DNA from: Balaenoptera acutorostrata
Taxonomy: Eukaryota; Chordata; Mammalia; Artiodactyla; Balaenopteridae
Length of the DNA stretch: 64,000 nt
Assembly: GCF_949987535.1 (NCBI RefSeq)
Contig: NC_080073.1
Span: forward strand, 92,915,344-92,979,343
Reading direction: 5' to 3'
In this document: piece after piece, positions 22,931 to 33,744 of the stretch
How positions within the stretch are numbered: position 1 is the first letter of the stretch
Layout of the letters: each line of letters begins with the position of its first letter
Position numbers and translations under genes: made by a program
Notes under the pieces: model-generated
The model's database searches: none
What the model saw: the letters and a program-made list of their open reading frames with translations, nothing else
Told to the model about the DNA's origin: nothing

Positions 22931-25512
22931 ACTATTCAGAGGAAACAGCTTCCTGGGGCACCTCCGGCCTCCTGGCCAGGGACATTCCTCCCATTCTCCC
23001 CACACCCACCCCATGATGCTGATTTTCTTTAGGATGGTTTTCAGCCACGAGAGGAGGGCTTCCATTGCCCATGACATCAGCAGAGGGGAATATTTAAGAT
23101 GGGTGGTTATGACCCAAGTTTCTAGAGAGCATCTCACCCCTCAGCTGATTTAAGCCTTAAAGGACCTCACCTGTTCCATTAACTGCCCAAAAGCTTCTCC
23201 ACAACAGCTGTCCTGTGTTTTTCCCTCTGAGGAACACATCTTTCTCAGCAAGGGCTCTGGGCTGTATCACCGTCTCTTTCAGGAGAACCAGGTGATAATC
23301 TGGAAGAAAACAAAGCAAGATGAAGGCTTTCAGAGGAAAAATGCAGAAGCGATCAGGATCAAAAACCAGCACTTGAGGGTACAATGGCAAGTAGCTTCCT
23401 TGGAGCACTTGCGTCTTGCTTTTTTGGTTCTCAGGGAAGCTACAGACAGAGGCTGAGTTCATCCATTTCTTACTCTTACACAGCAATGTTACACCATAAC
23501 TTTGAAGAAAAAAAGGAGCCTCTGGTGTCCCCGGGTAGGAGTTTTTCTCCATGGCTTCCTCGACCCTCCTTTACCACAGCAGTAAGAGTGATGATTTTAT
23601 CATTCTTTGCCAGGAAATAGAGCAAGAGGCAGGTCTGCTTTGGAGTTACTGGTTAGGTTGTGAAGTTAGGCACCTCAAGGAAGGGACCAAAGAATAAAGG
23701 CTGGCCAAGTGAAGCCTAGACCATTGAGAGAAAACTTCATGAGATCCCAAGATATACTGACATTTAATAGGTCATTTGAACCTTACAAAAATCTGAGATG
23801 AAAATGAGCATCTGATGGACTCTTATCATTCCCACTTGGGCAATGTTAAAACCCAGACTGAGGCTGGGACATTGATTTACAAGCAGAGCTCAGGAATGTT
23901 TGGTCTTCTTCCATCAGACTGGAACAAAGTGTCCACTCTAGACATTTAATCCCTGTGGCTTCAAAAATCTGCCAGGAAGACAGTATGCCCCAGCAATAGA
24001 TAAAAATAGAACATAAATGAAAGAGGACCTCATATCTAAGTCAGAAGGAATAATTAGAAGAATTTAGTAAATGCCCATTAGCCTAGTGATTAAGGGAAAC
24101 AGATGCATCATAGTAATCATCTGGACATGGATTGTAAGATTCAGAAAGAAACCTCTGAGTCAAGCAAAGTACAAGGCTAATAATAAGGGGATATAGCTAA
24201 TAAATTAGCAAAAGTATGAGTCAACATTCTTAGAAAGAGATATTATATCACTCCCGGGATATTCAGACAACAAATACTTCAAAACTATTTTATTACACTG
24301 CATTTTATTTATTTAAAGACAGTGGTAAAAAATAAATTTCCCAGATCCATACTGGAAGCAAGTCAACATCTAAAAGGGTCTTGATGGACTGAAAAGGGGA
24401 AAGACTTTACTGAGATATAGAATATATTGCCAAGGAGACTGACCAAAGGCAAAGACATCAAAGAGATTCGACTCTGCTGCTGCCCTTTTAATCAAAGGTT
24501 CGCCAAGTATGCAAAAGCATCTCTCTTCTCACTGACAGTCAGAAAAGAGATAGAATGAGATGAGGTGTAGAATTGATAATCATCCAGAATACCAGTAGAA
24601 AAAGGCTAGCTAGGGACATGTTAGTCTTTTAATGCCAATTCACACAGCCACCTCCCCACCACCCCCGTTCTCCAAAGGAATGTAATGTCAGGCACAACAT
24701 ACTCTTAGCCTCACAAGCAAACCTGCATGGCAGAGAAATCTTTGGTTTTCCAGCTCCTTGATATGACCTCTTATAATTACCAGTAATCTTAGTAATGGGA
24801 TTTAAATTGCTATCACACATCTGAACACAATATATTCCAGAAAGACCTGTAAAAGGAAACGTCCTGTTGGAGCTCTGTCAAGGGTCTAGGTCCTGCTCAG
24901 GCAATGAGGTTGAGCTGAATCCTGCACAGACAGCCAAGAGCCAATTGCAGCCACGTGAAGTAATCAGCTGGATCTTCTGTCCATCAACCTCCCTGCTCCA
25001 GCCGCAACAAAACTCTTATTCAGTAACTTGGAGGAATCAGAAATCACAAAAGAAATCCACTAAATGTGAACTCGGATTTGTCACCATGAGTGTTCCTTTC
25101 ATTACTGGGTGAAAGTATGAGATATCTAATGTTTAGTGATATCAGGTTCACATTTAATTCAGGTCATTGGAATGGCAATTGCCCCTTTTCCAAATATTTA
25201 AACAGGAGTTTTGTGACTGGTTCCCAAATAGTGATGCAAGGGGAGTTATCAATGTGAGCTGCTCTGCAAATTAAAATAAAATAATTAAAACATAAAAAGA
25301 ATTTGGAAAAAATGCTGATTATTTTATGCTCCCTTTTAAGGATTCCTAAAATACACTACCACATAATGGACTCTGGAGGAGTCCTGAAGTTCAATAAAAT
25401 TTAATCTAGAATTTTGATGGGAAAATTACTTTATACAGACAATACCTGTAAATACATGAGAAAAAGTGTTTCATGTTCATGCTATTTTAATATATTCATT
25501 TGTCTACACCAA
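22931..25512. other. Long unique stretch
   Basis: No repeat family was recognised with confidence over 2.6 kb. The longest open frame is 131 codons on the minus strand (23157-23552), with no known domain, no clear flanking splice pattern and a competing open frame opposite. A weak MIR-like patch may lie near 23835-23895. Confidence 0.45.
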
Positions 25513-25525
25513 CACAGACATTTTT

Positions 25526-25568
25526 AAACTCGGTTTCTTTTTTTTTTTTTTTTTTTTAAAGGATTTTC

Positions 25569-25599
<31 letters not shown>

Positions 25600-25892
25600 T
25601 TATTTTTGGCTGTGTTGGGTCTTCGGTTCGTGCGAGGGCTTTCTCCAGTTGCGGCAAGCGGGGGCCACTCTTCATCGCGGTGCGGGGACCGCTCTTCATC
25701 GCGGTGCGCGGGCCTTTCTCTATCACGGCCCCTCCCGTCGCGGGGCACAGGCTCCAGACGCGCAGGCTCAGCAATTGTGGCTCATGGGCCCAGCTGCTCC
25801 ATGGCATGTGGGATCTTCCCAGACCAGGGCTCGAACCCGTGTCCCCTGCATTAGCAGGCAGATTCTCAACCACTGCGCCACCAGGGAAGCCC
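25526..25892 (-). mobile_element. CHR-type SINE, reverse, with internal duplication
   Basis: Reverse copy ending (in plus coordinates) CCAGGGAAGCCC at 25892. The duplication CAGACATTTT flanks it at 25515 and 25893. It shares with the 1.9-kb copy the variant CGCACGAACCGAAG, GATAGAGAAAGGCCC and the tail segment GAAAATCCTTT before poly(A). A 24-bp period is duplicated inside it: CTCTTCATCGCGGTGCG occurs at 25668-25684 and 25692-25708. Beyond its main poly(A), a further 12 nt (25526-25537, AAACTCGGTTTC on plus) precede the target duplication. Confidence 0.93.
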
Positions 25893-25904
25893 CAGACATT
25901 TTAT

Positions 25905-26435
25905 TATTTACAAATTGGCAAATGTAGGGAGTACTTCTACAATAGATTGTCATCTATATAATTTGGTCCATAAAGTGGCCATGATAATTAATAAACTTTG
26001 GCAATAATCAAGATGAGACAAAAATCACTGTTCAGGTGAAATCCTGTAGCAGGATAAGTTAATTTGCGGTCTTTCTTAATTGCCTATTATATGTTTTGTG
26101 AAATATTTCATTTGTATTAATGAAAGTGGGAAATGTTATGATTTTTGCCACAAAGAAATGTGATCTCAGGGAAATTCTACAAGCGTTTCATAATAACATT
26201 CATCCTCTATGCCCTCAACCCCCAAAATTACTATGTAAGTATAATCAGATGAGTTTTAAAGAAGACCTTCCATGTGAAAAGTATGTGATAGAGACTGACA
26301 GTCCTCATTCCTTGTTTGGGAGCTTGTTAAATTCAATAGATGAGGCGCGATAACTCTGCTAATACTTAAAGACATAATACTGTAAATGCTGTAAGGGAAT
26401 AAAAGAGGGCCAGCTCCCAATTACAACTGGGAATA
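25905..26435. other. AT-rich unique DNA
   Basis: No gene or repeat is recognised. The 77-codon open frame at 26120 has no known motif. Confidence 0.5.
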
Positions 26436-26439
26436 TCAG

Positions 26440-26748
26440 GCAAAGCTTCATGAAGTGGATGTCATTTGAGTAGAGCCCTAGAGAATGTGTTGATCATTAA
26501 TAAATAGAGATGAGGGAAGGAAGAGAAAAGTATTATAGCATGACCAGAGAGAAATATCAGGAAATGAAAGAGAAAAGTTGCATTCAGATTTTTTTCAGGG
26601 TCTTGAATACTAGGTAGGACATTTGAAATGTGAAAATAAATTACATAAACAATAAAGAACCAATGAAGATTTTTAAGAAAAGAAGCAACCCTTAAAGAGC
26701 TATAACCTGGGAGCAGCATGTGGAATGGATGAGGAGAGCAGTCGAGAG
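26440..26748 (-). mobile_element. L2 LINE fragment, reverse, left of the MER5A
   Basis: Reverse L2 landmarks in order: 'agcttcatgaagtggatgtc', 'ggatgtcatttgagtagagc', 'taaagaaccaatgaagattt' and 'gatttttaagaaaagaagc'. The following MER5A interrupts it. Confidence 0.6.
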
Positions 26749-26933
26749 CAATGGTTCTCAAAGTGTGGTCCCCTGGGCAGCAGCAGCATCGCCTGGGGCC
26801 ATGTCAGGAATGCATACTCCTGGGCCCCACCCCAGACTTAGAAATCAGAAACTCTGAAAATGGGACCCAGGAATCTGTGTTTTAACAAGTCTTTCAGGGG
26901 ATTCTGATACATGCTCAAGTTTCAGAACCACTC
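26749..26933 (+). mobile_element. MER5A (hAT-Charlie non-autonomous transposon)
   Basis: Begins CAATGGTTCTCAAAGTGTGG (consensus CAGTGGTTCTCAAA) and ends TTTCAGAACCACTC, giving matching terminal inverted repeats. Interior landmarks: 'ctcctgggccccaccccaga', 'aatcagaaactctgaaaatg' and 'gaatctgtgttttaacaag'. Essentially complete at about 185 bp. Confidence 0.92.
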
Positions 26934-27345
26934 ATCTAAAGGCAAGAAAATCAACCACAAGATAATTTTATTCCTCTAGATGACTGGTAATGAAGATATC
27001 TTACCTGGTATCTTAATCCAGGTAAGATAATCATAGTAAGAAGGAAAAGGATAGAACAGATGGAGGAAAAGCAGCTAATTTCACCAAAAGATCAGTGATC
27101 TAAAGGATGCAGATCATCACGTCTCTTCAAATGCTATCCCAAATTTCCCGGACAGAAGACCACAGTTCCCTTTGTTTTTCCCCAGCATGTAAGCGATATT
27201 GTAGAAGCACAACTGAACAACTTCTGAAGACTAACTATATATAAGGAATGAGGGATACAGAGGATTTAAAATAACTCCAAGTTTTAAGCCTCAGAGATAG
27301 GTTGTTGAAAGATGCCTTTAACAAAGATAATTAAGAAAAGTAGGA
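26934..27345 (-). mobile_element. Probable continuation of reverse L2
   Basis: The right part at 27220-27345 has 'agaggatttaaaataactcc', 'aagttttaagcctcagagat' and 'aggttgttgaaagatgcc', matching further L2 text in reverse. The stretch 26934-27220 is too decayed to assign with confidence. It contains the short repeat 'cttacctggta/ccaggtaag' near 27000-27028. Confidence 0.45.
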
Positions 27346-27964
27346 GGAGCTATAGACGGAAAAAAATGGAATGAATCCATGTGTTTAGTTTTTACTTATT
27401 TATAACCCTATCCAGTGAAAAAAAGGATTCACAGAAGCTTACAAAAATGCATACTCTACAGTAAGGTAAACTAACATAAAATAAAATAAAAAATAAGAAA
27501 GAAAAAATGAGGCCGGAGAAAAATAAAGGTAGAAAAGTAAGATGAAGCCACAAGTGAGCCAGAATAGGGCCACGACTATGGCTTTTTGCTTCCTTGTAAT
27601 CATTACCCCAAAATACTCACAGGATTCATGAGAGCAAAGCAAATCAGTTACTTAGGAAAAGTCCATTTTTCCTTTGTACTGAAACCAGGGAGGAATTTCC
27701 CCCTTAGACCATCCAAGGGGGGATTTATAATGTAGCGAACAGTGTTGTCAGTACTGCCCCTGGAGATAAATAATTTGGTTTGAGACTGTCACATGGAACT
27801 ATATGTGCATGCCCTTAGAACAATAAAGTTAATATTGTTGCTATTAGGATTTATGCCTATGGTATAGAAAACACTACCTAAATAAGATATAATATTGTCA
27901 CTAAGATTATATAGCAATAGGTTTCAAACATGAATAAATATTTAATTGAAAATATAAAAATGAT
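27346..27964. other. A-rich unique DNA
   Basis: A run of AAATAAAATAAAA lies near 27476-27495. No gene or repeat family is recognised. Confidence 0.45.
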
Positions 27965-28420
27965 CAACAAAGGAAACTATCAATAAAACAAAAAGGCCAC
28001 CTACTGAATGAGACAAGATATTTGGTAAAAGGTATTTACAAACAATATATCTGATATGGGAGAAGATATTTGCAAATGATATACTGACAAGGAGTTAATA
28101 TCTAAAATATACAAAGAACTCATACAACTCAACATCAAAAAAGCAAACAACCCAATTAAAAAAATGGGCAGAGGGACTGAACAGATATTTTTCCAAAGAA
28201 GACATACAGATGGCCAACAGACATAAGAAAAGAAGCTCAAAACCACAATGAGATATCACCTCAAGCCTGTCAGAATGGCTATTATCAAAAAGACAAGAAA
28301 AAACAAGAGACGTGGCAAGAATCTGGAGAAAAGGGAACACTTGTGCACTGTTGGTGGGAATGTAAATTGGTGCAGCCACTGTGGAAAAGAGCATGAAGGT
28401 TTCTCAAAAAATTAATAATA
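27965..28420 (+). mobile_element. L1 (L1MA-type) ORF2 C-terminal fragment
   Basis: L1 text from 'caacaaaggaaactatcaat', through 'ggagaagatatttgcaaatg', 'gaagacatacagatggccaa' and 'gggaacacttgtgcactgtt', to 'ggtgcagccactgtgg'. Stops are frequent. Near 28012-28080 a stretch resembling 'agatatttgcaaatgata' is present twice, an internal duplication. It is split by the SINE at 28421 and resumes at 28771. Confidence 0.85.
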
Positions 28421-28759
28421 GGGACTTCCCTGGTGGTGCAGTGGTTAAGAATCCGCCTGCCAATTCAGGGGACATGGGTTCAAGCCCTGGTCCGGGAAGA
28501 TCCCACATGCCGCAGAGCAACTAAGCCCATGCGCCACAACTACTGAGCCTGCGCTCTAGAGCCCACGAAACACAACCACAACTACTGAAGCCCATACACC
28601 TAGAGCCTGTGCTCTGCAACAAGAGAAGCCACCACAAGGAGAAGCCCACGTGCAGCAACGAAGGGTAGCCCCCGCTCGCCGCAACTAGAGAAAGCCTGTG
28701 CACAGCAACAAAGACCCAACGCAGCCAAAAGTAGATAAATAAATAAATAATTTTTTTTT
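28421..28759 (+). mobile_element. CHR-type SINE, long-bodied subtype, nested in L1
   Basis: Starts GGGACTTCCCTGGTGGTGC and has a slightly decayed B box (GGTTCAAGCC). The duplication AATTAATAATA lies at 28410-28420 and 28760-28770. It interrupts an L1 without loss of L1 sequence. Confidence 0.95.
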
Positions 28760-28770
28760 AATTAATAATA

Positions 28771-29426
28771 AAACAACCATATGGTCAAGCAATTCCACTT
28801 CTGGTATTTTTCCAAAGAAAAAAAAAACTAATTAGAAAAGATATACGCACCTCTATGTTCATTGCAGCATAATTTACAATAGCCAAAATATGGAAGCAAC
28901 CTAAGTGCCCATCAATAGATGAATGGATAAAGAAGATATGGTAAATATATATATACAATGGAATATTACTCAGACTATTACCATAAAAGAGAAGGAAATG
29001 TTGCCATTTGTGACAACATGGATGGACCTAGTGGGTATTATGTTAAGTTAAATAAGTGAGACAGAGAAAGGGAAATACTGTACAATTTCACTTATATGCG
29101 AATCTAAAAAACAAATGAACAAACATAACAAAACAGAAACAGACTCATAGATACAAAAAACAAACAGGTGGTTGCCAGAAGGGTGGGGGTGAAATATGTG
29201 AGAGAGATTAAGAGGTACAAACTCCCAGTTACAAAATAAATGAGTCACTGGGATAAAATGTACAGTATGGGTAATACAGTCAGTAACATTGTAAAAACTT
29301 TGTATGGTGACAGAACTAGACTCATCTTGGTGATCATTTTGTAATGTACAGAAATATTGAATCACTATGTTGTGCACCTAGAACTAACATAGTGTTATAT
29401 ATCAATTATATTTCAACTATATAAAT
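28771..29426 (+). mobile_element. L1 ORF2 end and 3' UTR, resumed after the SINE
   Basis: Runs from 'catatggtcaagcaattcca', through 'gatgaatggataaagaagat' and 'ggaatattactcagactatt', to the 3' UTR 'ggttgccagaagggtggggg' and the end 'ttatatttcaactatataaa'. It is continuous with 27965-28420. Confidence 0.85.
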
Positions 29427-29437
29427 GTATATATATA

Positions 29438-29487
<50 letters not shown>
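29427..29487. repeat. Compound (TA)n(TG)n(TA)n microsatellite
   Basis: ATATATATGTGTGTGTGTGT is followed by a longer TATATA run. It sits exactly where the L1 A-rich tail would be, so it probably grew from the tail. Confidence 0.92.
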
Positions 29488-29490
<3 letters not shown>

Positions 29491-29658
29491 TTTCCTCTTG
29501 GAAAAAAACCTAAATTCATCAAACTTTAAATTTATAAAGCTGATGAGTAATAAGCATTCCAAAAGATTCAGCATAAGCTATCAACATTAATTTTTATTGA
29601 CTAGCAATTGCCGTTAGTGAAGTCAACTGATAAAATTTCATTTATTACTAGGTTTTCT

Positions 29659-29798
29659 TTCTTTTTATTTTTTTTTGTTTTTTTGTTTTGGCTGTGCCAT
29701 GTGGCTTATGGGATTTTAGTTCCCCAACCAGGGATCGAACCTGGGCCCTCAGCAGTGAGAACATGGAGTCCTAACCACTAGACCGCCAGAGACTTCCC
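29659..29798 (-). mobile_element. Short tRNA-derived SINE (about 140 bp type), reverse
   Basis: On the plus strand: T-rich tail, 'ggctgtgccatgtggcttat', 'ccccaaccagggatcgaacc', 'cctaaccactagaccgccag' and 'agacttccc'. The reverse complement has the tRNA A/B-box head followed by a short body ending in 'agccaaaac'. The flank ATTACTAGGTTTTCT (29644-29658) is a diverged copy of ATCACTAGTTTTTCT (29800-29814). It is the oldest insertion of the pile-up that follows. Confidence 0.85.
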
Positions 29799-30043
29799 TA
29801 TCACTAGTTTTTCTGGGGTTTTTTGTGGTTTTCTTTTTCATTTTATTTTATTTTTTTTATACAGCAGGTTCTTATTAGTTAGCTATTTTATACATATTAG
29901 TGTATATATGTCAATCCCAATCTCCCAATTCATCCCACCATCCCCACCCTCCCCCCACTTTCCCCCCTTGGTGTCCATACATTTGTTCTCCAAATCTGTG
30001 TCTCTATTTCTGCCTTGCAAACTGGTTCATCTGTACCATTTTT

Positions 30044-31795
30044 CTAGATTCCACATATATGCATTAATATACGATACTTGTTTTTCTCTTTCTGACTTAC
30101 TTCACTCTGTATGACGGCCTCTAGGTCCATCCACATCTCTACAAATGACACAATTTCGTTCCTTTTTATAGCTGAGTAATATTCCATTGTATATATGTAC
30201 CACATCATCTTTATCCATTCTTCTGTCAATGGGCATTTAGGTTATTTCCTTGACCTGGCTATTGTAAATAGTGCTGCAATGAACATTGGGGTGCATGTGC
30301 CTTTTTTTTTTTTTTAAATGGTTCATTTAATTTTTTTTTTTTTTTTTTTTTTTATTTTTGGCTGTGTTGGGTCTTCGTTTCTGTGCGAGGGCTTTCTCTA
30401 GTTGCAGCAAGCGGGGGCCACTCTTCATCGCGGTGCGCAGGCCTCTCACTGTCGCGGCCTCTCCCGTTGTGGAGCACAGGCTCCAGACGCACAGGCTCAG
30501 TAGTTGTGGCTCACGGACCTAGCCGCTCCGCAGCATGTGGGATCTTCCCGGACCGGGGCACGAACCCGTGTCCCCTGCATTGGCAGGCGGATTCCTAACC
30601 ACTGCGCCACCAGGGAAGCCCTGCATGTGCCTTTTTAAATTATGGTTTTCTCTGGGTATATGCCCAGTAGTGGGATTGCTGGGTCATACGGTAATTCTAT
30701 TTTTAGTTTTTTAAGGAACCTCCATACTGTTCTCCATGGTGGCTGTATCAATTTACATTCCCACCAACAGTGCAAGAGGGTTTCCTTTTCTCCACACCCT
30801 CTCTAGCATTTGTTGTTCGTAGATTTTCTGATGATGCCCATTCTAACTGGTGTGAGGTGATACCTCACTGTAGTTTTGATTTGCATTTCTCTAATAATGA
30901 GTGATGTTGAGCAGCTTTTCATGTGCTTCTTGGCCATCTGTATGTCTTCTTTGGAGAAATGTCTATTTAGGTCTTCTGCCCATTTTTGGATTGGTTTTTT
31001 TTTTAATATTGAGCTGCATGAGCTGTTTATATATTTTGGAGATTAATCCTTTGTCCATTGATTCATTTGCAAATATTTTCTCCCATTCTGAGGGCTGTCT
31101 TTTTGTCTTGTTTGTAGTTTCCTTTGCTTTGCAAAAGCTTTTAAGTTTCATTAGGTCCCATTTGTTTATTTTTGTTTTTATTTCCATTACTCTAGGAGGT
31201 GGGTCAAAAAAGACCTTGCTGTGATTTATGTCAAAGAGTGTTCTTCCTATGTTTTCCTCTAAGAGTTTTATAGTGTCCGGTGTTACATTTAGGTCTTTAA
31301 TCCATTTTGAGTTTATTTTTGTGTATGGTGTTAGGGAGTGTTCTAATTTCATTCTTTTACATGTAGCTGTCCAGTTTTCCCAGCACCACTTATTGAAGAG
31401 ACTGTCTTTACTCCACTGTATATCCTTGCCTCCTTTGTCATAGATTAGTTGACCATAGGTGTGTAGGTTTATCTCTGGGCTTTCTATCCTGTTCCATTGA
31501 TCTATATTTCTGTTTTTGTACCATGTTGGCTTGATTACTGTAGTTTTGTAGTATAGTCTGAAGTCAGGGAGTCTGATTCCTCCAGTTCTGTTTTTTTCCC
31601 TCAAGATTGCTTTGGCTATTCGGGATCTTTTGTGTCTCCTACAAATTTTAAGATTTTTTATTCTAGTTCTGTAAAAAATGCCATTGGTAATTTGATAGGG
31701 ATTGCATTGAATCTGTAGATTGCTTTGGGTAGTATAGTCATTTTCACAATATTGCTTCTTCCAATCCAAGAACATGGTATATCTCACCATCTGTT
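30044..31795 (-). pseudogene. L1 ORF2 C-terminal half, broken
   Basis: Encoded function in an intact L1: reverse transcriptase used to copy RNA into the genome. What remains starts just after the RT active site. One open frame of 280 codons (30963-31805) contains [16 protein letters not shown] near its start and [19 protein letters not shown] farther on, both typical of the ORF2 region after the RT core, then reads [17 protein letters not shown] frameshift after residue about 30 is visible from comparison with the 50.9-kb copy. The SINE at 30307 and further breaks separate it from the C-terminal part, which ends MEYYSAIKRNEIVSF and finally CGI-stop at 30044. Not functional. Confidence 0.88.
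30307..30621 (-). mobile_element. CHR-type SINE, reverse, nested in L1
   Basis: The duplication TGCATGTGCCTTTTT lies at 30292-30306 and 30622-30636 and splits the L1 3' region cleanly. The T tract on the left is the SINE poly(A) tail. On plus the head ends ACCAGGGAAGCCC. Confidence 0.96.
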
Positions 31796-31813
31796 TCCCT
31801 ATCACTAGTTTTT

Positions 31814-32145
31814 TTTTGTTTTTTTATTTATTTATTTTTGGCTGTGTTGGGTCTTCGTTGCTGCATGCAGGCTTTCTCTAGTTGTGGCGAGCGGGGGCTA
31901 CTTTTCGTTGCAGTGTGCGGGCTTCTCATTGCAGTGGCTTCTCTTGTTGTGAAGCACGGGCTCTAGGCGTGAGGGCTTCAGTAGTTGTGGCTGTGGCTCA
32001 TGGACTCTAGTGCACAGGCTCAGTAGCTGTGGCTCACAGGCTTAGTTGCTCTGCAACATGTGGGATCTTCCCAGACCAGGGATCGAACCCGTGTCCCCTG
32101 CATTGGCAGGCGGATTCTTAACCACTGTGCCACCAGGGAAGTCCC
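31814..32145 (-). mobile_element. CHR-type SINE, reverse, in the pile-up
   Basis: Long-bodied reverse copy from the T tract and TTTATTTATTT to CCAGGGAAGTCCC. TATCACTAGTTTTT flanks it at 31800-31813 and 32146-32159. The left copy is also the right flank of the L1, so the two insertions share one site. Confidence 0.95.
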
Positions 32146-32159
32146 TATCACTAGTTTTT

Positions 32160-33415
32160 GAAGAACGCATCTATTGCATTAGATGTGGCAAATATATTTT
32201 AAAGCTACAATACCAAAAATGTTTCACAAAACAGTTTGTACAATAAATGTGATATTAGATGAACAAACTCTGTTGGGTAGATTAGCTATTCTATTATGTC
32301 ATGAAACAGTAGAACTTTCTGATAAGGCTATTTTTAAAAAGTAAATATATTCCAAAGATCAGTGTATGACTGAGGACTGTTTTAGTTGCAATTATCAGAA
32401 ACTGATTCTGACTTTAAAAATAATATATGTGTAGTATATATGTACATATACATCTGTATTATTGGAATGATACATGAAGTCACTCACAGATCAAAGGAAA
32501 TTTTGAAGAGTAAGGACAACAGGATCTACTGGGCAGACTGCTCAGGGGGCACTACTGTCATCAGGATGAATCAAGCCTCCAAGTTTTCTATCCTCTACCA
32601 CTCAGGTCAAGATTCCCAGTCCTAGAACAGAGAGTATTGCTTCACACGCCCATCTCTTAGGTAGAGAAAGGCAGGGCCCCTTGAACAACAACCCGTCTCA
32701 GGCAGCCTGTCTTACAAAGATGTCAAGGTTGTGCTACGGCAAGAGACAATGGACAGGGGAAAACAAATGTGCCCCACATGGAGTAAGTGTGCATTTCTGA
32801 CAGAAAAGCAAAAAAAAAAAAAAAAAAACATGTACATTGACATAAAACATGAATCCAGTCATCATCCCAGAAACTGGAATATCTTCACATTCACATCTTT
32901 TGAATATCTTAAGAAACCAAGATTTTTCCATAGCTTTTTATCAACTCAAAAGGACTCCTCATCAGATCAGGAGGATTTTTTCTATTAGTAAGAATGTGAC
33001 AGGATCATTTTGTCTTATTCTTACATTTCATAAAAATTAAAATAAAATTAAAAGGAACAAGGGGTATTGTTGACCTTATGCTTGAAATAAGCCAAAATTA
33101 TACTAAAATACTAATGCAACCTTAGACAATGTGAATTGGAAAATTAAGTCCAAATGACAGGAAGTACAGGCTCAGTGCCTTCTGTACTGTTTAGACAGAG
33201 CATTGTTTTGAATTCTGAGTTTTATAATTTAGAAAGGATGCAGCAAATTAAGAGTATGCTCAGAGGACATGACAGGATATCAAGGAAACCATCAGAATAA
33301 CAATGACAGGAAATGGGAACAATTCATATATAGAGAAGAGGACTTGGGAATTAAATGACAATGGTCTTGAATGTACTATACTGTAATGTAAAGAAAAAAT
33401 GAATGTGCTCTCCAA
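32160..33415. other. Unique intergenic DNA
   Basis: No gene or repeat family is recognised. An A20 tract lies at 32810-32829. Open frames of 60-85 codons have no motif. Confidence 0.5.
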
Positions 33416-33417
33416 AG

Positions 33418-33530
33418 ATCTAGAATCTAGTTCTCACTCTTTTCCTATTTTGCTGTGTGATCTGGGACAAGCTGCTTACTGTCTCTGGGTCTTGATCGTC
33501 ACATCTATAAAAGGAGATGACGTGTTGTAG
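33418..33530 (+). mobile_element. MIR fragment 1 of a tandem pair
   Basis: 'tagaatctagttctcactc', 'ttgctgtgtgatctgggaca', 'actgtctctgggtcttgatc' and 'tctataaaaggagatgac' follow the MIR core. Confidence 0.7.
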
Positions 33531-33534
33531 CCAG

Positions 33535-33740
33535 TGGCAGGAATTTTAATCAGATAGGCCCAGGTTCAAGTCCCATTTTCACTTCTTATTGGTTATAGGA
33601 TTTTGGTCTGAGCCTCTATAAAATAAAAATAAATAAAGATGAAATCTCCCTCAGAGTTAACTTTAAAGATAAATAAAATAATGCAAATAAGATGCCAGGT
33701 ACAGTGCCTGATATATACTAGATCATAAATTTAGGGTGTT
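33535..33740 (+). mobile_element. MIR fragment 2 of a tandem pair
   Basis: A second MIR in the same orientation immediately follows: 'taggcccaggttcaagtccc', 'ggttataggattttggtctg', 'gagcctctataaaataaaa', then the tail 'gccaggtacagtgcctgata'. Confidence 0.7.
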
Positions 33741-33744
33741 CAAT

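Larger units (their letters stand above)
29813..31799 (-). mobile_element. 5'-truncated L1, reverse, part of a shared-target pile-up
   Basis: Reverse L1 with 3' UTR at the left ('tacagcaggttcttattagt') and ORF2 to the right, cut off within the RT domain near 31790. TATCACTAGTTTTT flanks it at 29799-29812 and 31800-31813. It carries a SINE (30307-30621). Compared with the L1 at 47-52 kb it is fairly young: an uninterrupted 280-codon piece of ORF2 survives. ORF1 and the endonuclease domain are missing. Confidence 0.92.

Noticed and set aside
23157..23552. 131-codon minus-strand open frame as a gene
   Set aside because: It has no recognisable domain, no convincing start or splice sites and an opposing open frame. 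Length alone is not enough in 64 kb of mammalian DNA.
25466..25927. 153-codon open frame on the plus strand
   Set aside because: It lies across the reverse SINE. The high-GC SINE body commonly leaves several frames open in both directions, as at nearly every CHR copy here.
32810..32829. A20 tract as a retroposon tail
   Set aside because: No flanking duplication and no repeat or mRNA-like sequence upstream. The same applies to the A tracts near 8012, 41499 and 52825.
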